Positions 32,422 to 43,881 are shown, counted from the stretch's first letter. The stretch: DNA of 64,000 bases from Lomentospora prolificans (GCA_029532625.1 JARFXM010000009.1:4340001-4404000); one strand, 5' to 3'. Made by a program: numbers and translations. The notes: a model not told the origin generated them from the sequence alone.

Positions 32422-34883
32422 ATGTCAGCTACTCAGAAGAAGCGGTCGATTGACGATGATTTCGTCTACACAATCGAAGATTCCGATGCTGTCCCAGATG
32501 AGGAGGATCTTGTGCCAGAGCCGCCCAAGAAAAAGGCAAAGGCCGCTAAGAAGAATAAGAAAGGCCGAACCGAAGATGATAGCACTCCCGAAGGCCTTTG
32601 GGGTAAGAACGATGAGGATGATGGCGCTATTGCGTCGGACTTTGAGTTCGCTCCGGATGGTACGAACGATTTGGGCGACGACGACTTCGACGGCTGGGGC
32701 TTCGATGGCGCCAAAAAAGGAATGATTGGCGATAAGAAAGGAGTCGACTTAGACGCCATTATTCAAAGGAGGAGAGAGAACAAGGAACAGCCTAAAAAGT
32801 CGAAGAAGCGTCCCGCCTCGGAGTCGGAGAGCGATGGAGACGACGAAGTTGAGAGTGAAGCTGAGGGTGATATGGAACTCGATTTGGATGATGCGGATGA
32901 TGAAGTTCTGGCTGATGACGCTTTCGGCATGGAAGTCGACCCTGAATACGACGAAGATGAAGAAGGAGAAGATGCAGAAGAGGACGGAGTGGGCGAACCA
33001 GACTCTGATGGCGAAGATGGTGCTTCGCCAGTTGAGGATAGTGATGAAGAGGAAGAGGAAGAGGAAGGGGATGTGGATGAAGAAGACGATGAAGAAGAGG
33101 TTGATGCAGAAGAACTAGCGAAACAGGCGGCCTTTTTTGCGCCGGAAGAGGACTCCAAGGATGTCGGCAAGAAAGGCAAGGATGGGTTGTTCCAAAGTAT
33201 GTCGCTTAGCCGACCAGTCTTACGTGGTCTGGCGGCTGCCGGATACACAAAACCTACACCGATTCAATCCAAGACTATACCGATTGCCTTGCTAGGGAAG
33301 GATGTTGTCGGTGGAGCCGTTACCGGATCCGGAAAGACGGCTGCCTTCATCTTACCCATTATCGAGCGGCTTCTGTTTAGGCCCAAGAAGGTGCCTACGA
33401 GCCGTGTTGTTGTTCTCACACCGACTCGTGAGCTGGCCATTCAGTGCCATGCGGTGGCGACGAAACTCGCCTCTTTCACCGACATCAAGTTCACCCTGGC
33501 GGTGGGTGGTTTGAGTCTCAAGGCACAGGAAAATGAGCTTCGTCTCCGGCCAGATGTCATCATCGCAACTCCCGGTCGATTCATTGATCATATGCGCAAT
33601 TCTATGAGTTTCACTGTCGACACGGTAGAAATCCTGGTTCTTGACGAGGCTGATCGAATGCTAGAGGATGGTTTTGCGGACGAATTGAACGAAATCCTCA
33701 CAACCCTCCCAAAGTCCCGTCAAACCATGTTATTCTCCGCCACTATGACGTCGTCCGTTGATCAACTCATTCGTGTCGGTCTCAACAAGCCCGTTCGTTT
33801 GATGGTGGATTCCCAGAAGAGCACAGCCGGAACCCTCACTCAAGAGTTCGTGCGATTACGACCCGGAAGGGAGGATAAGCGCATGGGATATCTAGTATGG
33901 CTTTGCAAGAATCTATATCATGAACGCGTCATCATCTTTTTCCGGCAGAAAAAGCAAGCGCACATCGCCAGGATAGTCTTTGGTCTCCTTGGGCTGTCAT
34001 CCGCTGAGCTCCACGGCAGCATGAACCAAGCTCAGGTAAGATTCGCTCGTCTAACACACTTCTGACTTCAACTGACTAAGGATCACAGCGAATCTCAAGC
34101 GTCGAAAGCTTCAGAGATGGCAAGGTCTCGTTCCTACTAGCTACCGATCTTGCCTCTCGAGGTTTAGATATCAAGGGAGTTGATACAGTCATAAACTACG
34201 AAGCGCCGCAAAATATCGAGATTTACGTGCACAGAGTAGGACGAACGGCACGTGCCGGAAGGAGCGGCAACGCGTGCACGTTGGCAGCAGAGCCAGACCG
34301 AAAGGTTGTCCGAGCCGCTGTCAAGGCTGGCAAGGCACAGGGGGCCAAGATTACAAGCAGGGTGATCGACCCGGCAGAAGCAGACAAGTGGCAGAAGAAG
34401 ATCGACGAATTGGAGGACGAGGTGAAGGAAGTCATGCAGGAGGAGAAGGAGGAGAAACAGCTAGCGCACATGGAGATGCAGGTCAAGAAGGGCGAGAACT
34501 TGATTGAGCACGAGGCTGAGATCAAGGGCCGGCCCAAGAGGACGTGGTTCGAATCTGAGCATGACAAGAAGAAGGCCAAGGAAGCTGGGCGTACACAGCT
34601 AAATGGCCTGAGAGAGTCCCTGAAGAAGAAACACGGCGGCAAGATGCTGAGTAACAAGGATAAGAAGAAGCTCGATGCCAAGGCGGCGAGAGCTGAGGGC
34701 CCCACGTGGAAGAAGGGACGAGCTGAGAGAGATGGCAAGGGCGCTGTGCTCGAGCTTAAGAAGCAACCCAAGGCGAAAGTATCGAAGCCCGCCAAGTCAA
34801 GATTCGGCAGCAAGGGCCAAGGAGCTACGAAGAGCAAGGGTGGTCCTAAAGGTAGAGGCAAGGCGAAAGGGGGCCGGAAGTGA
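32422..34883 (+). CDS. DRS1: DEAD-box RNA helicase Drs1 (60S ribosome assembly)
   Basis: Two exons, 32422-34035 and 34089-34883, separated by a 53-bp intron that splits HGSMNQAQ from RISSVESF; 802 residues. Drs1 is a nucleolar ATP-dependent helicase needed for 27S pre-rRNA processing in large-subunit assembly. The N-terminal ~270 residues are very acidic with Lys-rich patches, as usual for Drs1. Helicase motifs in order: Q motif (SRPVLRGLAAAGYTKPTPIQ), Walker A AVTGSGKT at 299-306 with Lys305, PTRELAIQ, TPGR, DEAD at 408-411, SAT, then after the splice ATDLASRGLD and HRVGRTARAGR. The C-terminus is Lys/Gly-rich, typical of RNA-binding tails. MSATQKKRSIDDDFVYTIED at the chosen start matches the usual Drs1 N-terminus, although the frame is open further upstream. 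Confidence 0.96.
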
Positions 34884-35757
34884 AGCTAATTCAGCGTGTT
34901 GATACCCACCGCGGCATGCCTGGAGTTGCGTGAGGAGTTATTGAGCGCACCAAAACTATGTATATGTCTACTCTATTTATAGATACACTTGTCGAATCGC
35001 AGAGCTTGGAATCATGGGGTCAGAGAAGAACGATTCGCGCATTGTCCCTGATCGTGCTTTGCTCAGCAGACACGGCACGGGTCCTCTTTCCGTAAAATCA
35101 CGTGTAACCTTGCTCTATGAGTGTACATCAGAGTATTACTGAGTGGCGCTGGGTGACTTAAACAGAAGTGAGCCCTGTGGAAGCCGTGCGCCACAATCAT
35201 GTCAGCTTGCATGGCCACTCGGGGTCCTTGGTGGCCCTTGCGACCAAGCTTGGAAGGTGTAGGCAAGGGCACAGTACCAAATGACGCCTACATCACAAGC
35301 TGACTTGGCCTGCCTGCACCTCTACATCATCACCTTGTCCTCGAGGCCAGGCTCGGTCTGCCACCACATTCGATCCATATCCACCATCCATAGGCTTGCA
35401 ACCCGACGAATTCATTTCCCCATTCGAATTGTCACACTCCACCCCTCGGTCACGCTGGCTCCGTTCCCCAAATTCCGACAATCGCATAATAAGCGGGAGC
35501 TTCTCCGCTACCTCTTTCCCAGCGCCCTCCGCGCCCGATACCAGGAGCGCGTGCTCCTTTTCCACCTCAACACTCTCCCGAAGCTCAAGCACAGCGCGCA
35601 ATCGCGAATCCATAATTTTCTCCTTTGGAGGTATCGCCGCCGGCTCGAGAAAAAGCCTGGCGTGCTCGATCTTGTCCGACGGCAAGGAGCTCGGTTCGCC
35701 TTCACCCCGCGACGTGCAACCAAGCCTCGCGGGGTCGGGCATACTGAGCGGGGGAAA
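34884..35757. other. Intergenic and probable leader of the App1 gene
   Basis: About 870 bp. The frame of the App1 gene stays open back to an ATG at 35281 (159 extra codons), but the peptide is basic and low in structure and looks like leader sequence. No other features were seen. Confidence 0.55.
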
Positions 35758-38262
35758 ATGTTGCCTTCCTCGCCAAGAGCTTCGGCGGCGCATGGGGGAG
35801 GATCCGGAGGAAACGGGAGCGGGTATGACTCTGATGGCATGCCGAGAACGTCTAGACGAATGAGGCTTGCCGCTATGGCGGGGTCCATGTACAGAGCCGG
35901 GGCTTCTGCTGTGACGGAGATCAGAGAGTCCTATGCACAGACAAGAACGGCCGCGTTCGATCCGCTCGAACATGAACGGCAGTCGATACCGGGCTCTTTC
36001 CCAGATGCCCACATAACGGTGCAGGGGACGGACCAAATGATATTATTCCCCACCTACGCCAAGCGGCATGTGAAGAACGACCAGCATCGCCCACCACCAC
36101 CGGTGACTGACGTTCCTCCGGGTGGTATGAGGGATGATGATTACTGGGATACGGGCTGGGAGCGCGATTGGGACGAGAACGCCGTGGTCGATGTGGACGT
36201 GAGAGGTTGGATATATTCGCCTCTTAAGGGGCCCTTAACCAGAAAGAATCGGATTATGCTGGGCCTTGCGCGGCAGCTGAGCGGCATTCCGAGGACTGAT
36301 GCCCAACAGAGCACCGGCGTAGGAGATAACACATCAGCGCCATCCCACGAAGACCTCCGCGTACAGGAGAAGATCGCCATCGAGGCCGCCCAGATAGAGC
36401 AGAAGGGCCAAGAGGAGGGTAAGGCGGCATCCGAAGGGAAATACACTGAAGATCCCGACACGCCTTATCGGCCAGGGCCAGGTAGCTTTAGTGGACCACC
36501 TCGAAGTTTGACGCCGGTTGGCCTCGCGCCGCCCCAGCGGCAAACGACAGCTTCATCGACGACTGGAACGGAGCTAACTGAAGCTGAGTTAGCCACTGCC
36601 AATACCAACCTCGCGGCCCGTATTGCACCCTTTCTCACAGTTCCATTTGCGCAAATACCTATAACAATCTTCTTTTACAACGAGTCCTGCTCCCAGTCGC
36701 GAACGTTAATAACGGATGCGTCGGGACAGTTCCACATCAGAGCCGCCCTTCCATTCGTTCCTACGCATGTGAAAGTGCTGGCGAATGAGAACTTGTCAAC
36801 GGTACAGGAGGTCAAGGTTACCGAGTCAGCAGGCGTAAGTCTGATTAGCGACATCGACGACACGATCAAACGTTCCAACATATCTGGGGGTGCGCGCGAA
36901 ATTTTCCGGAACACATTTATTCGAGATCTTCCTGGCCTTACCGTTGAGGGAGTCAAAGAATGGTATAATCGGATGCATTCCATGGGCGTTGGTATCCATT
37001 ACTGCTCCAACAGTCCGTGGCAACTTTTCCCCGTCTTGGCTACGTTTTTCAAGATTTCCGGCCTACCACCGGGTTCCATGCATCTCAAAGCATACAACGG
37101 TATGTTGCAAGGGATTTTCGAACCGGTTGCGGAGCGAAAGAAACCTACGCTTGAGAGAATTCTAGCCGACTTCCCCGAGCGCAAATTCATCCTTGTTGGT
37201 GATAGCGGAGAAGCCGATCTTGAGGTGTATACGGAGCTAGCCGTAGCGCATCCGGGGCGCATTCTCGCCATTTTCATCCGCGATGTAACTACGCCGGAGC
37301 AGCCGAGCTTCTTTGACTCGTCCGTGAATTCGGGGTTGCTCAAGGCAGAGAAGGAGAAACTAGATATCGACCGTCGGCCGTCACCTGGTCCGCCGGGAGA
37401 CAAACCTACCGATAGACCGCAGCTGCCGCCTCGAATAACGAGGACTCAGGATGTCCCAATAGGAAACCTCATCGACTTCTCCGATGATGAGAAGCCTTCC
37501 ACGGGCAAGGATGCGCCGCCCCAAACGACCAAGTCTCGGCAGTCAAGTGCCTCAGGATCCTCCAGCCGGGCCCCTCCTCCTCGCCCGGCTAAACCGGCAG
37601 CATTGAGAAGCAACTCGTTCGAAAGCAAGGCTTCCACGCCGCCAGAAGACCCTGCCCCAGGTCCCAAAAGGAACTCACTGGCGCCACCACCGCCACCACC
37701 TCGTACCCGGAAGCCAGTTGGTATGGCGTCCGATGTAACCTCCCGCCACCCCTTGGCTCAAACGCAGAACACTGTTTGGCCGGGCCTGGGGCGTAAGCAA
37801 TTTCCCAGCGAGACACAGGGCGCTGCTGGTAGCTCTAACGGATCCACACCGAGACAAACACCGCCGCCCCCACCACCACGGCGAACCGGTACGGGCTCAA
37901 GCATCCAAAGTAACCGAGCAGGCGGCGACTACGACGCGTTCCAGGTCAATAGGACACCTCCCACACAGGCCTCCACAAGCCAGGCGCCACGCTCCTTGGC
38001 TCGGTCGGTAGGAAGCACTCCGCCGAACGGTGCAGTGTCAGCTAATACTGATTGGAATCAGAACGGGCAACAGGGAAATGCAGCAGGGAACAAGAAGCTG
38101 GAGCTGTGGCGACGGCGTCTTGCAAGAGCACAAGAAATCTTGGACGACCACGGTGTCCAGCTCTATACTTGGAGACGAGGTTACGATGTTATTGAGGAGG
38201 CTACAGGGATCGTCAAAAACGCACTGGAGGGTAGCAAGACTAGACCGGCACAAAAGAGCTAG
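35758..38262 (+). CDS. APP1: App1-type phosphatidate phosphatase, actin patch protein (DUF2183)
   Basis: Single-exon gene. From the ATG at 35758 it encodes 834 residues; an in-frame ATG at 35281 would add 159. App1 is a Mg-dependent phosphatidate phosphatase at cortical actin patches, making diacylglycerol during endocytosis. An N-terminal family segment is clear (RMRLAAMAGSMYRAGASAVTEIRE). The haloacid-dehalogenase-type catalytic motif DIDDT lies at 365-369 (DxDxT), followed by CSNSPWQLFPVL and KFILVGDSGEAD, which supplies the later acidic residues. The last ~300 residues are rich in Pro and Ser with several PPPPPR-like stretches, probable SH3 ligands for actin-patch proteins, and end in a short helix-rich segment. 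The shorter start is preferred because the upstream part lacks family character. Confidence 0.92.
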   Translation: MLPSSPRASAAHGGGSGGNGSGYDSDGMPRTSRRMRLAAMAGSMYRAGASAVTEIRESYAQTRTAAFDPLEHERQSIPGSFPDAHITVQGTDQMILFPTYAKRHVKNDQHRPPPPVTDVPPGGMRDDDYWDTGWERDWDENAVVDVDVRGWIYSPLKGPLTRKNRIMLGLARQLSGIPRTDAQQSTGVGDNTSAPSHEDLRVQEKIAIEAAQIEQKGQEEGKAASEGKYTEDPDTPYRPGPGSFSGPPRSLTPVGLAPPQRQTTASSTTGTELTEAELATANTNLAARIAPFLTVPFAQIPITIFFYNESCSQSRTLITDASGQFHIRAALPFVPTHVKVLANENLSTVQEVKVTESAGVSLISDIDDTIKRSNISGGAREIFRNTFIRDLPGLTVEGVKEWYNRMHSMGVGIHYCSNSPWQLFPVLATFFKISGLPPGSMHLKAYNGMLQGIFEPVAERKKPTLERILADFPERKFILVGDSGEADLEVYTELAVAHPGRILAIFIRDVTTPEQPSFFDSSVNSGLLKAEKEKLDIDRRPSPGPPGDKPTDRPQLPPRITRTQDVPIGNLIDFSDDEKPSTGKDAPPQTTKSRQSSASGSSSRAPPPRPAKPAALRSNSFESKASTPPEDPAPGPKRNSLAPPPPPPRTRKPVGMASDVTSRHPLAQTQNTVWPGLGRKQFPSETQGAAGSSNGSTPRQTPPPPPPRRTGTGSSIQSNRAGGDYDAFQVNRTPPTQASTSQAPRSLARSVGSTPPNGAVSANTDWNQNGQQGNAAGNKKLELWRRRLARAQEILDDHGVQLYTWRRGYDVIEEATGIVKNALEGSKTRPAQKS

Positions 38263-40127
38263 TGGCTTGGAATCTTTGGATAGAATGAGAGGGGATATGC
38301 CGGCATATATAGCGGCTGGTAAGAGGATGTTTTTTTATTCCTTATACTGAAGGTATTCTACTTTGATATACGTGGATACGTCTGAATGACCAGCATTGGA
38401 ATAGCGAAACCTATTGGTGTTTCTTTCACTCTAGAGGGCTCGTGCCATCCCGGATCATGATCTTGTTAATCTTGGCCATGCAACACAAGTTCTAGGGACT
38501 CGGTTGCAACGTGCTTCGACAACGCACTTGGCGAAACGCAAACATGGGCGCGTCCGCCAGGCCGCTCCGCAGTCTTGGTGCGTTGAACCATGGCCTCGGC
38601 TTTCGCCACGGTGCCCGAATTGAGCCAAGGCTGACGCCACGGTGCAGCACGACGTTCTCGCAAAGATGCTTCCTCGAGGCCGTGGCATAGCCTTGCCTCC
38701 CACAGCAAGCGCACGTTTACTCACGCAAGAAACAGCGTTCTACGAGGGAAAAGGTGGGGGGTTATTTGCGCGGCTTTGTATTTCCTTCACACTGAGGGTG
38801 GCAACGGACCCCGACGAGCCGGCGCCCACGCCAAGCACACCAACATGGGCCCGAAGACTTGCGGTGGGGCATGAGGATGAAGGAATTGAAACAAAATGGA
38901 CTGGCTTGCGGTGGGGTTGATCCGCTCTGTTGGGTAGGCTTCGGATGCTAATGGCGGGCGTGAGAGAGGGCGTTTTGAGGGTCTGCCAGGGATTTGAGGA
39001 TATGAGAGGGAGAAGAGGGCTTGTAGATGCTGGCATCGATTGATGGCTAGGCTTATTGAGGGCTTGGGATCCAAGGAGCTCGCAAAACAATTGGCAAGAG
39101 ATGGTAAGAGGCGCTCTCTCTCTCACTCCTTTTTTCTTTTTTCTCTTCTAGATATACCTTTTTTCTGCGCGTCGGCCTGATCGGATTTTTCAAGGCGGTA
39201 ATACTCGTCCTACTATTAGAGTTACGCTGTCAACATCAAGGCCTCCATCGCTGGCAACGTCGGACCACGTCCCCACCACGACGGACGCCGCCGCCGCGTC
39301 GGACCATTACTTTAGCCATCTTTCGCGCACAATTTCGCTCCCAATGTTGCCGGCTGGCACCGGCTGCCACGTCGCTGGCTGATCGGGCGGGGCGGGACGT
39401 TGTTCGTAGGCAGTGGGGGTGAGCGGCCGAGCTCGACCACGACGTCGGTAGGGTCCTCTCGGACGACGGCCGGCGGAGATGATAGTATGGGCGCCGGGAC
39501 GAGCGATTCCGGGGCGGGTTCATTGTGGGCTGGGTTGGATCAATGGGCCGACTGTAGTTCTGGTCGTAGCCAGTATTGGGGCAGGTGCTGGGGTGGTGCT
39601 ATTTTTAAGGGCCACGGCTGGCCAGCGATGGACGTGAGTGCTGAGATATGGACGCCTCACTTTAGTAACGTGGGAATATGATAATGTGGTCAGATGGATT
39701 GCATCAATGGCACCGATGATGCTTGGAGATTTCCCTCGCGTGCACGACCTCACCGTGGAGACGCCAGCGATTTCACAACCGTCGGGAACCGGGGCATGCA
39801 CGCCAGCAACCGCGGAGAACCGAATCGAGTGGTGTAACGGAGCGCTCATTGGCTCATCACCATCACTCCTCAATTCGACTCCGCTCTCCACGTCCATTTC
39901 CGGGTACGACTGACATCGTAAAGGGCACCTACGAAGAGCAAGTGCTCGGCTCGGAAGCATATAAGTACGCCCAAGCCCCGATCTGTCCAACTCCGCATCA
40001 AATCAAACCATCGTGTCCGATTCAACCCAACCTCACCTTCCCACTTCCCCTCACTCCCTAAACAACAACAATCCCATAAAGAGTGTTCCTCTCCACAGAC
40101 AATACATTATATATAACACCACCCAAC
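38263..40127. other. Intergenic between App1 and the PEP-mutase-like gene
   Basis: About 1.9 kb. A GC- and CpG-rich patch at about 39230-39560 is open in several frames on both strands; the plus-strand reading is Gly/Ser/Thr-rich without an early ATG, and I do not support a gene there. The last ~120 bp before 40128 are C-rich and look like a leader. Confidence 0.5.
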
Positions 40128-40961
40128 ATGGCCTTTCGCACAGCCCGTTCCGCTTTCAAGCTCCTCCACAACCCCGGCAAACCCATCATCCTTCCCAACA
40201 TCTACGACCCCTCCTCCCTATCCTCTCTCCTCCTCCTAAACGCCCCAAACTCCCCACCAGTCGTGCAAGCCACAGCGACGGCGTCGTGGGCTATCGCCGC
40301 CGGCCTGGGCATTAAGGACGAAGAGCTCACCCTCGATCAGAACCTCGCGGCCTTTGCCAAGCTCGCGCCCCTCGCCCATAAAGCCTCCCTCCCCATCTCC
40401 ATCGATCTCCAAGACGGCTACGGCGACCGCATTGTCGACGCCGTAGCCAAGGCGGCGGAGCTAGGCGCGGCGGGGGCAAATATCGAGGACTCGATCCCCT
40501 CTGAGGGCTTCTCCGGCGGGGTCGAAAAGGCGCTTTACCCCGTTGACGTCCAGGTGCAGAGGCTCAAGAGGGCGCTCAAGGTGGCTCCCGAGGACTTCGT
40601 GGTGAATGCGCGGTGCGATGTCTTTAGGCTTGAGCCCTACGCCAAGGATAACGACGAGGCGGTGCTGGGCGAGGCCATCAGGAGGGGGAAGGCGTACCTT
40701 GACGCGGGGGCTACGACGGTGTTCTACTGGGGCGGGTCGGGGCGGGGCTTGAGGACGAGCGAGGTAGAGAGGTTGGTCAAGGAGCTGGAAGGCAGGGTGG
40801 CGGTCAAGCTGCAGGCTGGGGAGAGGGGACTCTCGACGGCGGAGTTGGCCCAGATTGGGGTGGCGAGGATCAGCGTCGGGCCCGAGCTATATCGGCTGGC
40901 TATGAAGGCTGTGAGGGAGGAGGCGGCCAAAATACTGGGCGGAGGACGGTTGTCGGCGTAG
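40128..40961 (+). CDS. Isocitrate lyase/PEP mutase superfamily protein
   Basis: Single-exon gene for 277 residues. The superfamily cleaves or rearranges C-C or P-C bonds of 2-oxo acids in a TIM barrel with Mg. Landmarks are SIDLQDGYGD at 91-100 (the metal-site loop, usually DxxxGYG), NIEDS at 118-122, FVVNARCDVF (normally INARTD), and ISVGPELYRL near the end. It lacks the KKCGH loop of true isocitrate lyase, and I do not see the EDKxxxKxNS gate of PEP mutase, so the reaction is open. Such genes are often labelled carboxyvinyl-carboxyphosphonate phosphorylmutase without proof. Codon use is strongly C/G-ended, unlike the flanks. It has no signal peptide; the first ~15 residues (MAFRTARSAFKLL) could be a weak organelle signal. 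Confidence 0.88.
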   Translation: MAFRTARSAFKLLHNPGKPIILPNIYDPSSLSSLLLLNAPNSPPVVQATATASWAIAAGLGIKDEELTLDQNLAAFAKLAPLAHKASLPISIDLQDGYGDRIVDAVAKAAELGAAGANIEDSIPSEGFSGGVEKALYPVDVQVQRLKRALKVAPEDFVVNARCDVFRLEPYAKDNDEAVLGEAIRRGKAYLDAGATTVFYWGGSGRGLRTSEVERLVKELEGRVAVKLQAGERGLSTAELAQIGVARISVGPELYRLAMKAVREEAAKILGGGRLSA

Positions 40962-42810
40962 GTAAGACGGCTTTCTGTAGCATTGTATATGTACATTGAT
41001 GGGGATTCGGAAACTCGTAATAGGCTATTGGCGAACCATTTTGAACTGTACAGGTAGCTCACGCGCGCTCGCGATCTCGTGGAACAAACAAACACTCTAG
41101 CTTCTAGCCGTCAGGACTTTTGTTAACTGGGACTGGCATGCGTAGTGGGTCCAGATGGTGGCCTCTCTCGACATCTACCCGGGGGTTACTGACCGGTAGG
41201 CCGATGCTAGTCTATTAAGCATGAGGAGTAGTGAGCTTACTCGCAGTTATATGAAGTTAATCTAGAGGAGTTGGCAAATGTAGAGGATCAAAGGTCTCGA
41301 GAGCAACTTAAGTCCTTGAGTTCGAGGAGCCGCGCCGGAGAACCCCATGGAAAGAAGGACGGATGAAAAAGGAAGGAAAGCGAAGAAAAGGCCACGTAGG
41401 AAAGATGACTATTAGGCGGACTCAGATGTCTCTCGAATGGCGCATACGCTCACGTTTTGGATGCGTTTTACGGTGGGTTGGGATCGGGGTCAATCAAAGC
41501 ATCTCAAAGCCGGTGTGTCCGGAATTCCACCAGCGGCTATCTAATAGTAAGCAGATCCTACACAGGTACAGCGGCGCATATATTCAGTGGCGACGACTGG
41601 CGAACAACAATAACTTGAAGCACATCCATTGCCCCCAGAAGCCAGTGGCGGACGCCGGTCCGGATTTAGGAATGACACAACGCGCGATACTATCGAGCAG
41701 GGCCGCCGCGTTAGTATTTTCGCTGGAGCAGGAGGCACATGTCCCATTTCTACTGCCAATGCCTGGCGGGTGCTCCCAGTTTAACTCCCCAATCTCCGAG
41801 CGGCTCAATCGGTGTTATGCTATTAGACAGTAGAGTTTTCGTAAACCGCGACTTAGGGCTGCAGTTTTTTTCGGTGCCAGATTCGGTGATAGCAGGGTTC
41901 CCCAAAGAGCTGCGGCACTCTTTTCCTCGGCCACGTCCATGCCAGCGTCGGCAGAGTGGAGCGTTGTGTTGCGGAGTTCCGCCGCTCTCTGGCTACACAA
42001 CTTTGAAGAGTAATATATGGAGGCAACACATTCAGCCGGGCGCGCAGACCACCGACCCAGAGAATGGAAGCGAGAAGAACGAGAAGGATATAATCAAAGA
42101 GCTACCGGCATGCACGACGTAATCATATGCTGAAGGGATGCAAACAATGGGCGGATGGGATATTACCAGGCAACCAGCAATGGCCAGCGAGCGGGCATTC
42201 GTCGCTGGCGGGGGCGTTCGGACTTCGGTTCGTCTGTCGTCCCTGTTCTCCAATTACACGAGGGTATTGCTCCGTCGCAAGCTGTCCGGTTCCCTATTTG
42301 GTGGACGATCGAGGCTAGTTATTAGCCCGAAGGACGGAAACAAAAACAATGCCGACCCCGTTCCCACAGTCGCAGGTTGTAGTATCCTTGGACCCTGAAA
42401 CAGCTGGCTCTTCCGAGTGTTGGACGGAGCTTTTGGTTCATGGTGTGGTGTGCTGGCTTTGCTTAGCGGAGATTATTACAAATCCCTAAAATTGGCCAAG
42501 CGGAACTGCGCTGCCAGCACCAGGATGTGACCACTGCCAGCCTGGCCAGCTGGCTGTTGCGCCTGCAGCCATTGATCAGTAATTCTGTATTTAAAGCTTC
42601 GGGGAGCTTCCATCGACCGATCCACCCCACGTTCCCTTTCTTTAGATCACGGAATACACAGCCTTGGCCTTTTTCCCATCCTCCCTTTCCACCAAATCCG
42701 CCCCTCATCCCTTAGGTCCTCCCTTTGCCTGGCCATTCCATTGCAACGCCTCGCCTCTAGACCCCATCTTGCAAAACTCCCACCCGCCACATTCTTCTAT
42801 ATCCACCACC
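40962..42810. other. Intergenic between the PEP-mutase-like and MAPEG genes
   Basis: About 1.85 kb. A plus-strand ATG frame at 41363-41833 (156 codons) has no recognisable features and is probably chance. A CCAG/CTGG-rich palindromic patch lies at 42535-42555, about 260 bp upstream of the MAPEG start. The 150 bp before that start are pyrimidine-rich. Confidence 0.5.
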
Positions 42811-43378
42811 ATGTCTTCCATCGTCCTCCAGGTCCCCCAGGACTACGGGTAAGTCAATGCGACATCTCCCCCCCTCTCCGACCGCTCCCCCCCCAACCAG
42901 CAAGCATTGCCGCCCGCTAACACCATAACCTCAACCCCCCAGCTACGTCCTCCTCACCGGCGCCTTCACCGTCCTCGTCGGCTTCTGGCACGGCGCCCGC
43001 GTCGGCGGCTTCCGCAAGCGCGCCCGCGTCCCCTACCCCTACCTCTACGCCACCCCCGAGCAGACCGCCGCCGCCAAGACCCAGGAGGAGAAGGACGCTC
43101 TCTACCTCTTCAACTGCGCCCAGCGCGGCCACGGAAACTTCCTCGAGAACCACACCAGCGCCCTCTACCTCCTCCTCACGGCCGGCCTCAAGTACCCCAT
43201 CGCCGCCTCCGCCCTCGGCGCCTTGTGGTCCGTCTCCAGGATCATGTACGCCGTCGGCTACACCAACCCCAACAAGAAGAACGGCAGCGGAAGGTACTTG
43301 GGCATTGGCCAGTACTTTGGCTTCCTGGGCCTCCTTGGCTTGGCCATCAAGACTGGTATCGACATGATCAAGGCCTAA
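42811..43378 (+). CDS. MAPEG family protein, microsomal glutathione S-transferase 3-like
   Basis: Two exons, 42811-42848 and 42943-43378, with a 94-bp intron (gtaagt...ccccag); 157 residues, the usual size for MGST3. MAPEG proteins are trimeric ER membrane enzymes that conjugate glutathione to, or reduce, lipid peroxides and hydrophobic electrophiles. Four hydrophobic segments are visible: YVLLTGAFTVLVGFWHG (14-30), SALYLLLTAGLKYPIAA (85-101), ALWSVSRIMYAVGY (106-119) and FGFLGLLGLAIKTGI (138-152). The family signature is FNCAQRGHGNFLENH at 69-83, followed by the conserved R and Y residues in SRIMYAVGY. The end, KA, has no classical KKXX signal. The splice is supported by the restored DYGYVLLTGAF junction and by the family start MSSIVLQVPQDYG. 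Confidence 0.93.
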
Positions 43379-43791
43379 GCTGTTGTGGTGCGATGTGCGG
43401 CGGAAAGTTGGAAAAGCAGATACTGTATGTTATGTGATTATACGAAAACAGAATTTAATTTATGCCGGAATCAATGGAGCATACTTGGGTAGCAACCCAT
43501 CCTGAACGGTGCGGAAGAGCTGGAACTACGAGCTCGATATATCTCCGAAACATGTAGATTTAGACTCGGATCACCATAGATCGCTCCCCGCTCAATTGAA
43601 TAAACGGGCATTCAACTCTTGTATTCTTCTTGTCCTGCAGTCGAGGCAAGGAATGGCGCATAAACTTGGCCCCGAAGAAAAGGAAAAAAAAAAAAAAAAA
43701 AAAAAAATTGGGATCGGAAAAAGCACTTGAGGCCTCGCGTCTGGATTTAGACAATTAGATGTCAAAATGACCGAAGGGGATAAAAAAGATG
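43379..43791. other. Intergenic with poly-A run
   Basis: 3' flank of the MAPEG gene. It contains a run of 24 A (43684-43707) and, next to the tRNA, the T6 terminator on the minus strand. Confidence 0.6.
43782..43787 (-). terminator. Pol III terminator of tRNA-Pro
   Basis: Six A on the plus strand, read as six T on the minus strand, start 4 nt past the mature 3' end of the tRNA. This is the usual RNA polymerase III stop. Confidence 0.85.
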
Positions 43792-43881
43792 GGGGCCAAC
43801 CGGGGATTGAACCCGGGACCTCTCGCATATCAGCACAGGGTGTTACCCTAAGCGAGAATCATACCACTAGACCATCGGCCC
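43792..43881 (-). tRNA. tRNA-Pro (anticodon AGG) with 18-nt intron
   Basis: Read on the minus strand, the acceptor stem GGGCCGA pairs with TTGGCCC (one G-T pair) before discriminator C. The D arm is GTCTAGTGGTATGATT. The anticodon stem CTCGC/GCGAG holds loop TTAGGG, the 18-nt intron, then T, giving anticodon AGG. The T arm is CCGGG-TTCAATC-CCCGG. 90 nt minus the 18-nt intron gives a 72-nt tRNA. The intron sits one base 3' of the anticodon, the canonical place. A T6 terminator follows. Confidence 0.95.

Noticed and set aside
32763..33248. Minus-strand Ser-rich frame
   Set aside because: Antisense shadow of the acidic stretch of DRS1.
35293..36036. Minus-strand frame of 247 codons overlapping the App1 start
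   Set aside because: No domain, starts inside the App1 coding region, and the App1 frame has clear family likeness there.
39236..39690. GC-rich patch open in several frames, Gly/Ser/Thr-rich on the plus strand
   Set aside because: No ATG near the start, no domain, and both strands are open alike, so base composition explains it.
42907..43437. Plus-strand Arg/Pro-rich frame of 176 codons
   Set aside because: Out-of-frame shadow of MAPEG exon 2, caused by its C-ended codons; the true frame carries the family signature.
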